NCBI GenBank assembly: GCA_958296015.1
Contig: CATQIH010000008.1
Coordinates: 1 to 46,691 of the forward strand
Length of the DNA: 46,691 bases
DNA from: Cyclobacteriaceae bacterium
Lineage (GTDB): Bacteria; Bacteroidota; Bacteroidia; Cytophagales; Cyclobacteriaceae
Direction: 5' to 3'
Made by a program: the position numbers and the translations under genes. The notes beneath the pieces are model-generated. The model did not search any database. It worked only from the letters and a program-made list of their open reading frames with translations, and was not told the DNA's origin. Numbering within the stretch: the first letter of the stretch is position 1; each line of letters begins with the position of its first letter. Shown piece by piece: positions 8,762-17,447 of this stretch.

Positions 8762-9895
8762 TCAGGTATTCTTCGATCTTTCTATGTACAGCATTTTCTT
8801 GTAGTAAGTATCACTCAGCCGTGTGATATACCTATCCATTTCTTCGGCCACTGTTTTAAAATGACCCGCATACATTCTTATTTCGTTTTGCGTCATCTCA
8901 TTACTCATCAAACCTACCAGTCCCAGCATTGTGCAAACCGGTCTGCGCATCACATGGGAAATATCAAACAAAATTTCTTCAATGGTCTGAATATATTCCT
9001 GGCTCTCTGTCACATCCATGGTAGCCCCATAGTAAACCAACGTGCCATCAGATTTCTTCTCCGGCCGTGCTTTTGTCCAATGCCACCTGGTGCTATTATC
9101 TTCCGTGTGTATCCTGTAGTTGAATTCCCATTCCTCTAATGTCTCTCTGGATTTTAAGGCTGAAGCCATGAAATTGGGGTAATCCTCCGAGTGTATCAAA
9201 CGAAACAAGAAGCCCCCGTCCTGTTCCAGCATTTTAGGCGTAAGGGTAGGATACAGGGTGCTTAGACTTCGGCTTACAAAGGGAAAATGTACTTTGCCAT
9301 CCGGACTAACCTCCATCGCGTAGATAATGACGGGAGTCTGATAGGTGAGCTTTTCAAAGAATTCTTTCCTTTCTTTCTCATGCTCCAGCACCTGAAGGGT
9401 GAGTTTTCTATGTTCCAGCCGTTCTATCACCTTTTTAGATAATAGTTTAAGCGCGCGTTGCTGGGTAGATGTAAGTTTTCTCTTTTTATTATCAATAATA
9501 CAGAGAGAACCCAGCACATTTCCTCTTGGGGTGGTGAGTGGCGCACCGGCGTAAAATCTGATATTAGGATCACCCGTTACCAAAGGGTTATCAAAAAACC
9601 TTTCATCCTCAGTGGCATCAGGCACTATCAGCATGTCATCAGGATGATACAGTCCATGCGCACAGAAGGAACTCTCTCTGGATGTCTCAGAAATATTCAT
9701 CCCTACTTTGGCTTTAAACCACTGCCGGTCGGAATCTATCAGCGTAATGAGCGAAATAGGGGTCTGACAAATAGTGGAAGCAAGTTCTACAATATCATCA
9801 AACTCGCCTTCGGGCAGTGTATCAAGAACGCCATAGTCCTTGAGGTCCTGAAGCCTTGCCTGTTCGTTGGCTTGGTTTACGAAAGGTACCATCAT
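8762..9895 (-). CDS. GAF-PAS sensor protein with a DHp-like helix but no kinase ATPase domain
   Basis: The 377-residue protein is soluble. Residues ~1-165 form a GAF domain of the histidine-kinase type: LKDYGVLDTLPEGEFDDIVELA, then SLITLIDSDRQWFKAKVG, SSFCAHGL, and FYAGAPLTTPRGNVLGSLCIID. Residues ~180-315 form a PAS fold ending in YYGATMDVTESQEY. Then comes ILFDISHVMRRPVCTMLGLVGLM, which resembles a histidine-kinase dimerisation helix with an H followed by R-R/P. The protein ends about 50 residues later, and no N, G1, F or G2 ATP-binding boxes follow in any frame before the neighbouring gene. It may be a phosphorelay partner or a pure sensor. The ATG-ATG start is at 9895. Confidence 0.83.
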   Translation of the reverse strand: MMVPFVNQANEQARLQDLKDYGVLDTLPEGEFDDIVELASTICQTPISLITLIDSDRQWFKAKVGMNISETSRESSFCAHGLYHPDDMLIVPDATEDERFFDNPLVTGDPNIRFYAGAPLTTPRGNVLGSLCIIDNKKRKLTSTQQRALKLLSKKVIERLEHRKLTLQVLEHEKERKEFFEKLTYQTPVIIYAMEVSPDGKVHFPFVSRSLSTLYPTLTPKMLEQDGGFLFRLIHSEDYPNFMASALKSRETLEEWEFNYRIHTEDNSTRWHWTKARPEKKSDGTLVYYGATMDVTESQEYIQTIEEILFDISHVMRRPVCTMLGLVGLMSNEMTQNEIRMYAGHFKTVAEEMDRYITRLSDTYYKKMLYIERSKNT

Positions 9896-10263
9896 CTGAT
9901 CCAGAATTTTGCTAGGCCATTTATGATCAATATTGTGAATGTATTCATATCCTGATGTTTAGTATATTGCATACGAAGCGATCCGTGTGGAGCGAAGATA
10001 AACTTCATGCTCAAAAATGCAACCTGCTCCTATATATTGCCTGACTACAGATACTGTTTGCCTGTAAGAAATTATACAAAAAAGCATTAATTACTGGCAT
10101 GTGCCGTTATTTTTAATCCGACCAAGTGGTAACTAATTATCACATTTAACAGCGATTTACCCAAAAAAACTTTATAATTGTCAGTAATTTTACCGGTTAT
10201 AGAAAGGTGTCTGACACGGATTGCAGCTACCTTCTGCCGTTATACACCAGACACTACCTTCTT
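9896..10263. other. Intergenic region between divergent sensor and nucleoside-hydrolase genes
   Basis: About 370 bases hold no gene that I can support. A plus-strand -7-like element, TATAATTG (7 of 8 against TAnnTTTG), lies at 10173-10180, about 85 bases before the chosen ATG of the nucleoside hydrolase. No clear -33 TTTG sits at the right distance, so the promoter call is weak. An in-frame GTG at 10207 would extend the downstream protein by 19 residues, but it would bury the signal peptide and was not used. Confidence 0.3.
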
Positions 10264-11280
10264 ATGCACCTCATAAATCTGAAGCTCACAGGTCTCTTCG
10301 GCCTACTCTTGCTGGCCGTCGCCGGTTATAGCCAGTCCACTGCCAAGCAGCCGCCTGTTCCTGTTATTTTTGATACCGATATGGGTCCTGATTATGACGA
10401 TGTAGGAGCTATTACACTGCTGAATGCCTATGCCAGCCAGGGAAAGGCCAGTATGCTTGCTACGATAGCCAGCAGCAAATATGATAGGGTAGCCCAGGTA
10501 TTGAGCGTGCTGAATACCTATTTTGGGCAACCTGATATTCCCATTGGCGTGCCCAAAGGGGAAGCTGTAGCAGATGGGGACTGGCAGCACTGGTCGGACA
10601 CCCTCGTAGCCCGTTATCCACATGCCGTACAATCTAATGCAGCAGTGCCGGATGCAGTAGAGGTCTACCGCAAGGTACTGGCAGCCCAGCCAGACCGTTC
10701 CGTCACGGTGATTACAGTAGGCTTCCTGACCAACCTTGCCAAACTGCTAGACTCTACTCCTGATCAATATTCCAAACTATCCGGCAAACAGTTGGTCGCG
10801 AAAAAGGTGAAGCAACTGGTGAGTATGGCAGGGGCTTTTCCATCGGGCAGTGAGTTTAATGTTTACAAAGATGGGGTGGCTAGTAAAAAGACGTTTGATC
10901 AATGGCCAACTCCTATTGTTTTCAGTGGCTTTGAGATTGGTGAGAAGATCAAAACCGGTATACCACTTATTCAGAATGAGAACATCCGCAACAGCCCGGT
11001 CAAAGATGTATACGCTATTTCCATACCGCAATCTCCAGAAGACAAGAACGGCAGAATGAGCTGGGACCAGACTGCCGTGCTGGTGGCGGTGGAAGGTACC
11101 AAACCCTACTATGACCTGAAGACCGGAAAGATCACGATCAATAAAGATGGTTCTAACGGTTGGGATGCAACCCAAAAGGGACATACCTACCTGGTAAAGA
11201 AAGTGCCTGTAGAGGAAGTGACGCAACGTATCAACCAATTGATGATGTTTCAGCCCAAACAAAAACCGGTTAAAAACTAA
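10264..11280 (+). CDS. Exported nucleoside hydrolase (IU-type)
   Basis: The start is ATG 10264, which places a clean signal peptide at the N-terminus (MHLINLKLTGLFGLLLLAVAGYSQ). The calcium-binding signature DTDMGPDYDDVGA of inosine-uridine nucleoside hydrolases follows at residue 37. Family members hydrolyse the N-glycosidic bond of ribonucleosides to a base plus ribose. Length (338 aa) is normal. The MSWDQTAVLVAV stretch near the end fits the family's last calcium-binding Asp. Export to the periplasm implies scavenging of extracellular nucleosides, or of another N-glycoside. It stands alone; flanking genes are unrelated. Other members act on sugar N-glycosides, so the substrate is open. Confidence 0.87.
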   Translation: MHLINLKLTGLFGLLLLAVAGYSQSTAKQPPVPVIFDTDMGPDYDDVGAITLLNAYASQGKASMLATIASSKYDRVAQVLSVLNTYFGQPDIPIGVPKGEAVADGDWQHWSDTLVARYPHAVQSNAAVPDAVEVYRKVLAAQPDRSVTVITVGFLTNLAKLLDSTPDQYSKLSGKQLVAKKVKQLVSMAGAFPSGSEFNVYKDGVASKKTFDQWPTPIVFSGFEIGEKIKTGIPLIQNENIRNSPVKDVYAISIPQSPEDKNGRMSWDQTAVLVAVEGTKPYYDLKTGKITINKDGSNGWDATQKGHTYLVKKVPVEEVTQRINQLMMFQPKQKPVKN

Positions 11281-11561
11281 ATCCGGTAAAAACTCAGGAC
11301 AATATGTGCTGCTCCAGATAAGCTGCAAAAGCATCCCGTTACATACTCATGGGTCAGCAGTACGGGTTCATTAAAGATGCCAGCGGTTCGTTTGTCCGAT
11401 GTGATGATGTTGCCAAATAAAAGATAGCCCGGCTATTCAATGTAATCCGAAGAAAAGAATTTTTCTAATTCATCAAAACGCCATCGATGGTGCTTCCGGC
11501 ATTTCTGGTTATCTAAAGCAAAATGAAGGGTATTAACATGCAATATACAACGATCAGTTAG
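11281..11561. other. Intergenic region, no feature seen
   Basis: This stretch lies between convergent genes (nucleoside hydrolase on plus, esterase on minus). It contains only a very short open frame of about 23 codons starting near 11350, with no recognisable content. I could find no strong terminator hairpin followed by a T run. Confidence 0.4.
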
Positions 11562-12371
11562 CTACGCATTGTTGAGATGCTGGTCAAAGAAAAGCAGCGT
11601 ATCGGTCAGGTGCTGTTGCCAGTAAGGCCACTCGTGCCCGCCTGCAAACTCCTGGTAGGTATGCGGAATGTCAGCCTGCGTCAGTTGGCTATGCAATTGC
11701 CGGTTATAATCTATGAGCAAGTCTTCTGTGCCGCAGTCAAAGCGAATGGGTGGCAGCTTGTTGCGGTGCGCTTGCATGGCCAGATATACGCTGCTATCAG
11801 CCGAATCCGGTGGGTGGTAGGCCGACAGTGGTTCTTCTACAAAGAGTTTCATCTGGTTGATAGCTGTGATGGCACTATGGGCGGCAATGGCTCTGAATTT
11901 CTCCGGGTACTGCGCGCCCAGCCGCAAAGCCCCAAAGCCGCCCATAGAAAGCCCGGCAATACACATGGGTGAAGCAGCGGATACACCGTTAATATTTTCG
12001 CTGACAGCAGCAGGCACATCTTCTACAATCCACTGTGCATAGTCGCCCGAGGCCAATTGCTGGTAGGCAGTACCATCGCCCCACAGCCCGTCGGAAGGCA
12101 TGGCAATCACCATAGGGTTGATCTTACCGGCACTTATGAGCTGCTGCGCCGTGCGGTGTGCTCCACCTTTTAGTGCCCACAGCCAGGCACTGCCATACAC
12201 GCCATGCAGCAGCAATACCAGCGGCAGGTCTTTTGTCGTAGAAACTTCTCTGGGAACAAACACACAAATATCGCCGCGGCCCTTCAGGTGCTTTGACTTG
12301 ACGGTGATAAACCGTAACCCATCCTGCTCATAGGAAGGGTCTGAAATTTCTGTGGTGTTGAATCTTGACAT
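11562..12371 (-). CDS. Alpha/beta-hydrolase esterase (esterase-D / S-formylglutathione-hydrolase-like fold)
   Basis: The 269-residue protein has no signal peptide and so is cytoplasmic. The nucleophile elbow GLSMGG has Ser142. The likely acid is Asp217 in CGTEDLLID, and the likely base is His246 in GGHEW. LVLLLHGVYGSAWLW supplies the oxyanion-hole region. This is the esterase-D/antigen-85 branch of the superfamily, which includes S-formylglutathione hydrolase, acetyl-xylan esterases and feruloyl esterases; the sequence alone does not choose. The start is three bases after the dehydrogenase stop, so the two are co-transcribed, as the third gene of a minus-strand operon with an Fe/2OG oxygenase. 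That context makes a formyl-ester hydrolase role conceivable. Confidence 0.82.
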   Translation of the reverse strand: MSRFNTTEISDPSYEQDGLRFITVKSKHLKGRGDICVFVPREVSTTKDLPLVLLLHGVYGSAWLWALKGGAHRTAQQLISAGKINPMVIAMPSDGLWGDGTAYQQLASGDYAQWIVEDVPAAVSENINGVSAASPMCIAGLSMGGFGALRLGAQYPEKFRAIAAHSAITAINQMKLFVEEPLSAYHPPDSADSSVYLAMQAHRNKLPPIRFDCGTEDLLIDYNRQLHSQLTQADIPHTYQEFAGGHEWPYWQQHLTDTLLFFDQHLNNA

Positions 12372-12374
12372 ATA

Positions 12375-13491
12375 TCAGTGAAAGGTGATGACACCTTTGG
12401 CATTTTTGCCAGCCAGCATATCATCCAGTGCCTGTTGCAAATTATCTAATGTATACTGGGTAGTCACCAGCTCATCCAGCAGCAGGTCGCCTTTGGCATA
12501 CAGGCTGATCAGTTTGGGAAAATCAATGGCTGGGTTGCACTTGCCATACAGCGGGTTGATGTATACCTTATCCCACTCAAACAGATTCATATCAATGGTA
12601 ATTTCTTGCTCTATGCCACTGACCTGCACAGCCGTACCGGCATTCCTGACCATCGCCAGCGGCGCAGCACCCAGGGCAGGAATGGCCGTACATTCAAACG
12701 CATAGTCGGCCCCTCTCCCACCGGTCATTTCTTTTACCTGCCCGGCAGCTTTCATCAGTCCCTGGTCCTCTTTGTCTGCTAATAGGGTATGCGTAGCACC
12801 AAACTGCCTGGCCATCGCCAGCTTGTCGGCATGGATATCTATGGCAATGATTTTGACAGCACCGGATATTCCTGGCACCCTGTATCACATTCAGCCCTAC
12901 CCCGCCAGCTCCCAGCACCACCACACTGGATCCGGCTTTAACCTGCGCAGCATTCACCACCGAGCCATAACCTGTCATCACACCGCAGCTAATGATACTG
13001 GCAGCAGGAAAAGGCATAGGCTCCCGGATCTCTACCAGTGCCGAAGTTTTTACCAGCGTATACTCCGAAAGTGTACCTAAGTTGAATGACCGCTCGATGG
13101 GCTTACCTTGCCATAACGTACCTTCCAGGTGAGCGTGGCCTGGGGTATAACCATTGCCTCCGGCCACCACCGGCGAATTTTGTTCACAAATATGCGGATT
13201 GCCTATCTGGCATTGAAAGCAAGTGCCGCAGGGTGTAGCCCAGTTAAAAATGACCTCATCGCCTTCAGCAAAATGTTTGACCTGGCTACCCACCTGCTGA
13301 ATGATACCGGCACCCTCATGTCCCATGATGATGGGTTTGCCCCACGAGAGAGAGTCGTAATCGGTATGGCACAAACCGGCAGCTTTTACCTGCACCAGCG
13401 CTTCGTCGGCTGCCGGGCTTCCTACCTCAATCGTCTCGATGGTGAAACTTCCGTGGCCGTCAGCTACAGCTGCTTTGCATAAAAATGGCAT
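12375..13491 (-). CDS. Zinc-dependent alcohol dehydrogenase (one frameshift, probably a sequencing indel)
   Basis: A medium-chain dehydrogenase of about 371 residues. Catalytic-zinc ligands are Cys41 (GLCHTD) and His58-Glu59 (GHEGAG). The structural-zinc cysteines are 88, 91, 94 and 102 (CGTCFQCQIGNPHIC). The Rossmann signature is VVLGAGGVGLNVIQGA. The frame breaks near 12870: after GAR the protein resumes one frame over as ISGAVKIIAIDIHADKL, exactly where the family continues. One surplus A in 'aggaata' explains it. The C-terminal half is intact to the stop at 12375. It resembles class III-type enzymes (formaldehyde, aryl and alkyl alcohols). The gene sits 11 bases after the oxygenase gene and 3 bases before the esterase gene. 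Confidence 0.82.
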
Positions 13492-13502
13492 GTATGGTCA
13501 GG

Positions 13503-14390
13503 TTAATCTTGAGAAGGATCAAACAGCATCGGGAAAAACTTTCCATTCATCTTCTGGCCTTTGGGTATATTCTCTGTGCCTTTGAGCAGTTGCTCATCCG
13601 CATTGGAGCGTGTACCATCGGCAAACACATTGAGCACAAAAGCCCGCCTGGCATGGTCTGATTTGTTAGCATAAGAACCATGCACCATCAGCGGATGGTG
13701 GAAGGTACCATAGCCTTTGGGCATTTCTATGGCCACCTTCTGGTCATACTGCTTTTTTTGTTCGGGCGTCAGAAATTTGTCCAGCCCCTCCATATCACCG
13801 GCCAGGCTGGTGCTGTCCAGCAGGTTCCAGCGATGGCTTTTCGGGATGTAGTGCAGGCATCCGTTTTCCCTGGAGGCATCATCCAGTCCTACCCAGCAGG
13901 TAAGGTGTTGCATCGGCTCGGTGCGAGTCCAATAGCTATAGTCCTGGTGCCAGGCCACTACCCCGCCGTGGTGGGCAGGTTTGCAGAAAAGCTGGTCGTG
14001 CCAGAAGCGCACCGCCTTGTTGCCTAGCAGCTGAGAAGCCGCTACCAGAAACCGGGGATTCCAGAGAACATCATGAAAGCCCGGAGTAATGCGCCAGTGG
14101 CCTAACGAATGGAACAGCACGGCATCGGGGTCTTCAGACTCGTTGGAGTGAAATTCATAGAATAGATCATGCTTTGGATGGTTGGGATCAGCAATGGCTG
14201 TCAGTTCCTCTCTGAGTTGATCAACCTGATCTTCTTCCAGCATCTTGACATTGGCAAGGTAACCGTTCTCATTAAAAAAAGTCACCTGTTCGTCGCTGAG
14301 CCTGTAGTGTTCAAAAGCCTCTTTGGACGAAAGTTTGGGAAACATATCTGATACTAATTCCTGGTATGCCGATAAATCGCGTGTAGTCAT
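13503..14390 (-). CDS. Phytanoyl-CoA dioxygenase (PhyH) family Fe(II)/2-oxoglutarate oxygenase
   Basis: A 295-residue soluble protein. The iron triad is visible: His148 and Asp150 in WHQDYSYW, and His237 in HHPLMVHGSYAN. The 2-oxoglutarate-binding Arg lies shortly after, in HARRAFVLN. CWVGLDDASRENGCLHYIPKSH is a PhyH-family hallmark. Members hydroxylate or O/N-demethylate small molecules using O2 and 2-oxoglutarate, and many bacterial ones act on non-CoA substrates. The start ATG at 14390 leads the operon oxygenase-alcohol dehydrogenase-esterase. The pairing suggests that its product, for example formaldehyde from demethylation or an alcohol, is processed by the two downstream enzymes. That is inference. 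Confidence 0.86.
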   Translation of the reverse strand: MTTRDLSAYQELVSDMFPKLSSKEAFEHYRLSDEQVTFFNENGYLANVKMLEEDQVDQLREELTAIADPNHPKHDLFYEFHSNESEDPDAVLFHSLGHWRITPGFHDVLWNPRFLVAASQLLGNKAVRFWHDQLFCKPAHHGGVVAWHQDYSYWTRTEPMQHLTCWVGLDDASRENGCLHYIPKSHRWNLLDSTSLAGDMEGLDKFLTPEQKKQYDQKVAIEMPKGYGTFHHPLMVHGSYANKSDHARRAFVLNVFADGTRSNADEQLLKGTENIPKGQKMNGKFFPMLFDPSQD

Positions 14391-14924
14391 TGTCGTTATT
14401 TTGTAAGTGAATCTTTACAAAGATACAGATTGACAGGATTATATTCTTTTGCTATTCTGATTTATTTGGTGCTATCAACGAATATTGGAGCAATTCAGCA
14501 ACCACAGGCAGCCGGGCCAAGTCGCTGTTGACTTCAGTGGAAGCAGAATTTACCGCAGATTACCGACCTCACTTCGGTTTATGCGTTACTGGAAAACGCC
14601 CGCAGGGGTATTTTTCAACAAAAAAGTAGCACAGACTCTGCTGCATCCCAAATTTCCTATGTACTCCATTCTATGGCATTAGAAGTTTCCAGGTAAGTCG
14701 TCTAGCTAATAAACAGATGAAAAAGTTGCTTCATTTAGCTACTATATCTCCGAACCGCCAGGCAAAGTATTTGTCCGGTTTCTTTGTTTTATCCGATATC
14801 TTCAAAGGTTGATACCTAACATGCATCCATTAAAAATAATTGGGTAGAATACATGTTTAAAACTTTTCTTTCGTATATTGGCACCAATACAAAACTTTGT
14901 TCTCTGGAATCAATACCAGGGCTT

Positions 14925-14964
14925 GTTCATTTTTTTTCTTGATAAAAAACGAACCGCCAGGCGG
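14925..14964. repeat. Inverted repeat and CCGCC-A-GGCGG palindrome
   Basis: GTTCATTTTTT (14925-14935) and AAAAAACGAAC (14944-14954) are inverted with one mismatch in 11 pairs. Immediately overlapping is CCGCCAGGCGG at 14954-14964, a perfect palindrome around a central A. No transposase is nearby. The arrangement looks like a small palindromic intergenic repeat (REP- or MITE-like), but copy number cannot be judged from one window. Confidence 0.45.
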
Positions 14965-14978
14965 AAAGCATCTATTAA

Positions 14979-15031
14979 AGCCCGTGCACGCCTGCTGAGA
15001 TTTCAGGCGGGGCCTCCCAGGCCAACGGGCT
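14979..15031 (+). other. Predicted three-way-junction nucleic-acid structure
   Basis: Three nested perfect helices can be drawn. P1 is AGCCCGT 14979-14985 with ACGGGCT 15025-15031. P2 is GCCTG 14990-14994 with CAGGC 15004-15008, loop of 9. P3 is GGCCT 15011-15015 with AGGCC 15019-15023, loop of 3. P1 can be lengthened by flanking A/T pairs. It ends 82 bases before the GH5 start, so it could be a 5' leader structure or part of a repeat element. I do not recognise a known riboswitch class. Confidence 0.4.
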
Positions 15032-15112
15032 AAAATACAGGGATTTACAAAAATCTAAACAGGCTCTTATCTTCAGCATAAAATCTTCAACATTCACTTC
15101 CAAACCCTAACC

Positions 15113-17312
15113 ATGATGAAACAGATTTTCTTACTCGTAACACTTGCACTTTTTTTTAGTGAATTCGTGTTGGCGCAAGGCAATGCTTGTCTTCCTGCTT
15201 TGCATGTAGATGGAAAATGGATCAAAGATGAAAACGGCAACGAGGTGACCCTGCACGGGGTCAACATCTACCTGCAAGGAACAAGTTGTCTGGATACACC
15301 GCAGGAGATGCTCGACATGATTGATCACTCCGTAGACGCACAAGGCTTTGGTGAGGCTAAAGTCATTCGGTTAGCTTTGATTGGTAGATTTGTAAGCTCG
15401 AACTATGCCAAAGTTTACCTTAATTATATCCGTCCGGCCATTGATCATTGTAAGAAAAAGAAGCTCTATCTAATCGTCTACTACCATACCTTTCCTAACA
15501 AATATGGTAACACCTTTCAAGACCTGATCGACTTCTGGGAGTACACTGCCCCCCTGGTAGCTAACGACGACAACATTCTGTTGGCTTGTGCCAATGAACC
15601 GGTCTATTCAAGAGACCTCGCGGGCTTCAACGTCGTCAGGAAGAACATGCAAAAAATTGTCAACACCATTCGCAAGTCCGCTAAGAAGCAGATTATCATC
15701 GCTCAGGGCACTAGTTGGACCAACTACATTGCCCCTTACGCGGACAACCCACTGAACGATCCGGCCAAAAGCTTTAACAACGGGCAGGACAATATCATGT
15801 ACGAAGCGCACATCTATCCGCACAACTGGAGTTGCCAGGCTAATGGCAGTCAAAAAAAATGGAACCAGATGGTAGGTAAAGTACCCGACAAGTTTCCGGT
15901 GCTGATTGGTGAATGGTCTCCGATCTCCACTAATGGCTGTAACACCAACCAACAGGCTTACTTTAACAACTTCGTGGATTGGCTAAGCAAAAAGCCTAAC
16001 GTAAGTGCTACGGCCTGGAACTTAGGTAACTGCGGCGATCACCATATCATGCTTAATAGTGACAAATCGTTGAACCAGTGGGGCCAAGATTGGAAGAACT
16101 TCGTGAAGAAAAATACTTACAACGTAAGTTGCCAACCACCCAAACCAGACCCTGATCCTACGGCTTCCCTGCCCCAAATAGGACAAACGATCTGGTTGCA
16201 GTCTAACGTGACGGGTAAATACGTGACAGTAAATAATAATAAGCTATACGCCAACCACAGTACGCATAACTCAATAAACGAACACTTTTCTGTTGCTGAG
16301 GCGGGAAGCGGAAGGATTAGGTTAAAAAGTGTAACCACTAACTCCTATGTAAAAGCGTTGAGCGGAAACCCTACTGGCCAGCTCACTGCCGATGGAGGCT
16401 CTGATAAAGCTACTCAATGGGAGATCAAAGATGCAGGCAACAGTCTTATCAGGTTTAAGTCCTACGTTAATCTCAACCATATGATGGCAGATAACAACAA
16501 TACCAACAAGCCTGTCACCAGCAACGGGGGCAGTGGCAGTTGGGCTGAGTTTAGCTGGGGTGTGGTAGAAAAGCAACCCGAGCCACCTCAACCCCCGAGC
16601 GGCTACAGCGGCTACTACGTGTTGAAGAACCGCGCCTCTGGGCTGAATCTGCGCAATGCGGACTGCGAGAGTAAGTCGGGCACCCTGGTAGAACTTTACG
16701 ACGGCACTGGAGATTGTGCTCAGTGGGAAGCAGTAGATGCCGGGGAAGGGTACTATCTGTTGAAGAACAAGCAGTCGGGCTTGTATCTGAACAATAAGGA
16801 TTGTGCTACTAAGGCTGGGGCACTGCTCCAGATTTATGAAGGCACCTGGCACTGCTCGCAGTGGAAATTAGTGGATGCCGGGGGTGGCTATGTGCACCTA
16901 CAGAACCGCTATGCCGGGCTGAACGCGCGCAACCAAAACTGCCAAGCCGTCCAGCGATCAAACGCAAGTAGAGCTGGTGACTGGCACGGGTAACTGTGCA
17001 CAGTGGCAGTTGATTCCGGTAGGCAATGCTCGGGTAGCCACGAAAGATCAGGGCAAAGCAGCAGTAGTTGCGGATGAGGTGAGCAATAGCAAACCACTCG
17101 TGCAGGTGTATCCCAATCCTTCTACAAGTAAGCTGATAATAAACCTTACCGAAGGTGGTTCTCAGGAAGTGCAACTAGTAAACCTACAGGGGCAGATACT
17201 GGTGCGCACGAAGCTTAGCGAGGGGCAGGGGCAACTGGATGTCTCGGCACTACCCAGAGGTTTGTACTTAGTAAAGGCGGGAGAGCATCGCAAGCGCGTC
17301 ATCCTAAAGTAA
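15113..17312 (+). CDS. Secreted GH5-type glycoside hydrolase with beta-trefoil lectin repeats and T9SS tail (one frameshift)
   Basis: A signal peptide (IFLLVTLALFFSEFVLAQG) is followed by a GH5/cellulase-fold domain to about residue 345: GKWIKDENGNEVTLHGVN, the acid/base Glu162 in ANEP and the nucleophile Glu267 in LIGEW. A proline/aspartate linker leads to a fascin/lectin-like domain (IWLQSNVTGKYVTVNNN). A ricin-type beta-trefoil follows, whose repeats share the YYVLKNRASGLNLRN / SGTLVELYDGTGDCAQWE pattern. The C-terminus (VQVYPNPSTSKLIINL ... GLYLVKAG) is a type A T9SS sorting signal, so the enzyme is secreted across the outer membrane. The frame breaks near 16945; removing one C in 'gtcc' restores SDQTQVELVTGTGNCAQW. 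ATG 15116 is an equally good start. Cellulose, mannan or xyloglucan are all possible substrates. Confidence 0.85.
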
Positions 17313-17447
17313 TTAAGGTATACTGAAAACGATAAATTTTTATCCTTTTCTAATAAATATTTTCAAATGTACAATTCTATGACTACGAATATGACCGCAT
17401 CGTATCACACATCAATGTAGCTCAAGTGGTACTTGGCTTTCTGGCTG

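Larger units (their letters stand above)
14391..15112. other. Long intergenic region with palindromes and a structured element
   Basis: About 720 bases lie between divergent genes. The only sizeable open frame (14485-14682) shows no protein family pattern, and I do not call it. The right third is rich in inverted repeats, listed separately (14925-14964 and 14979-15031). The 13-base string cgaaccgccaggc occurs twice, at 14751-14763 and 14950-14962, which suggests decayed copies of a repeated element. A short inverted pair, accga...tcggt, lies near 14560-14580. Confidence 0.5.

Noticed and set aside
12694-12878. Two separate short dehydrogenase genes
   Set aside because: The two frames overlap and together make one full-length medium-chain dehydrogenase when one A is removed, so this is a single gene.
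14485-14682. 65-codon plus-strand open frame in the long intergenic region
   Set aside because: No recognisable motif, unconvincing start context, and the region is repeat-like.
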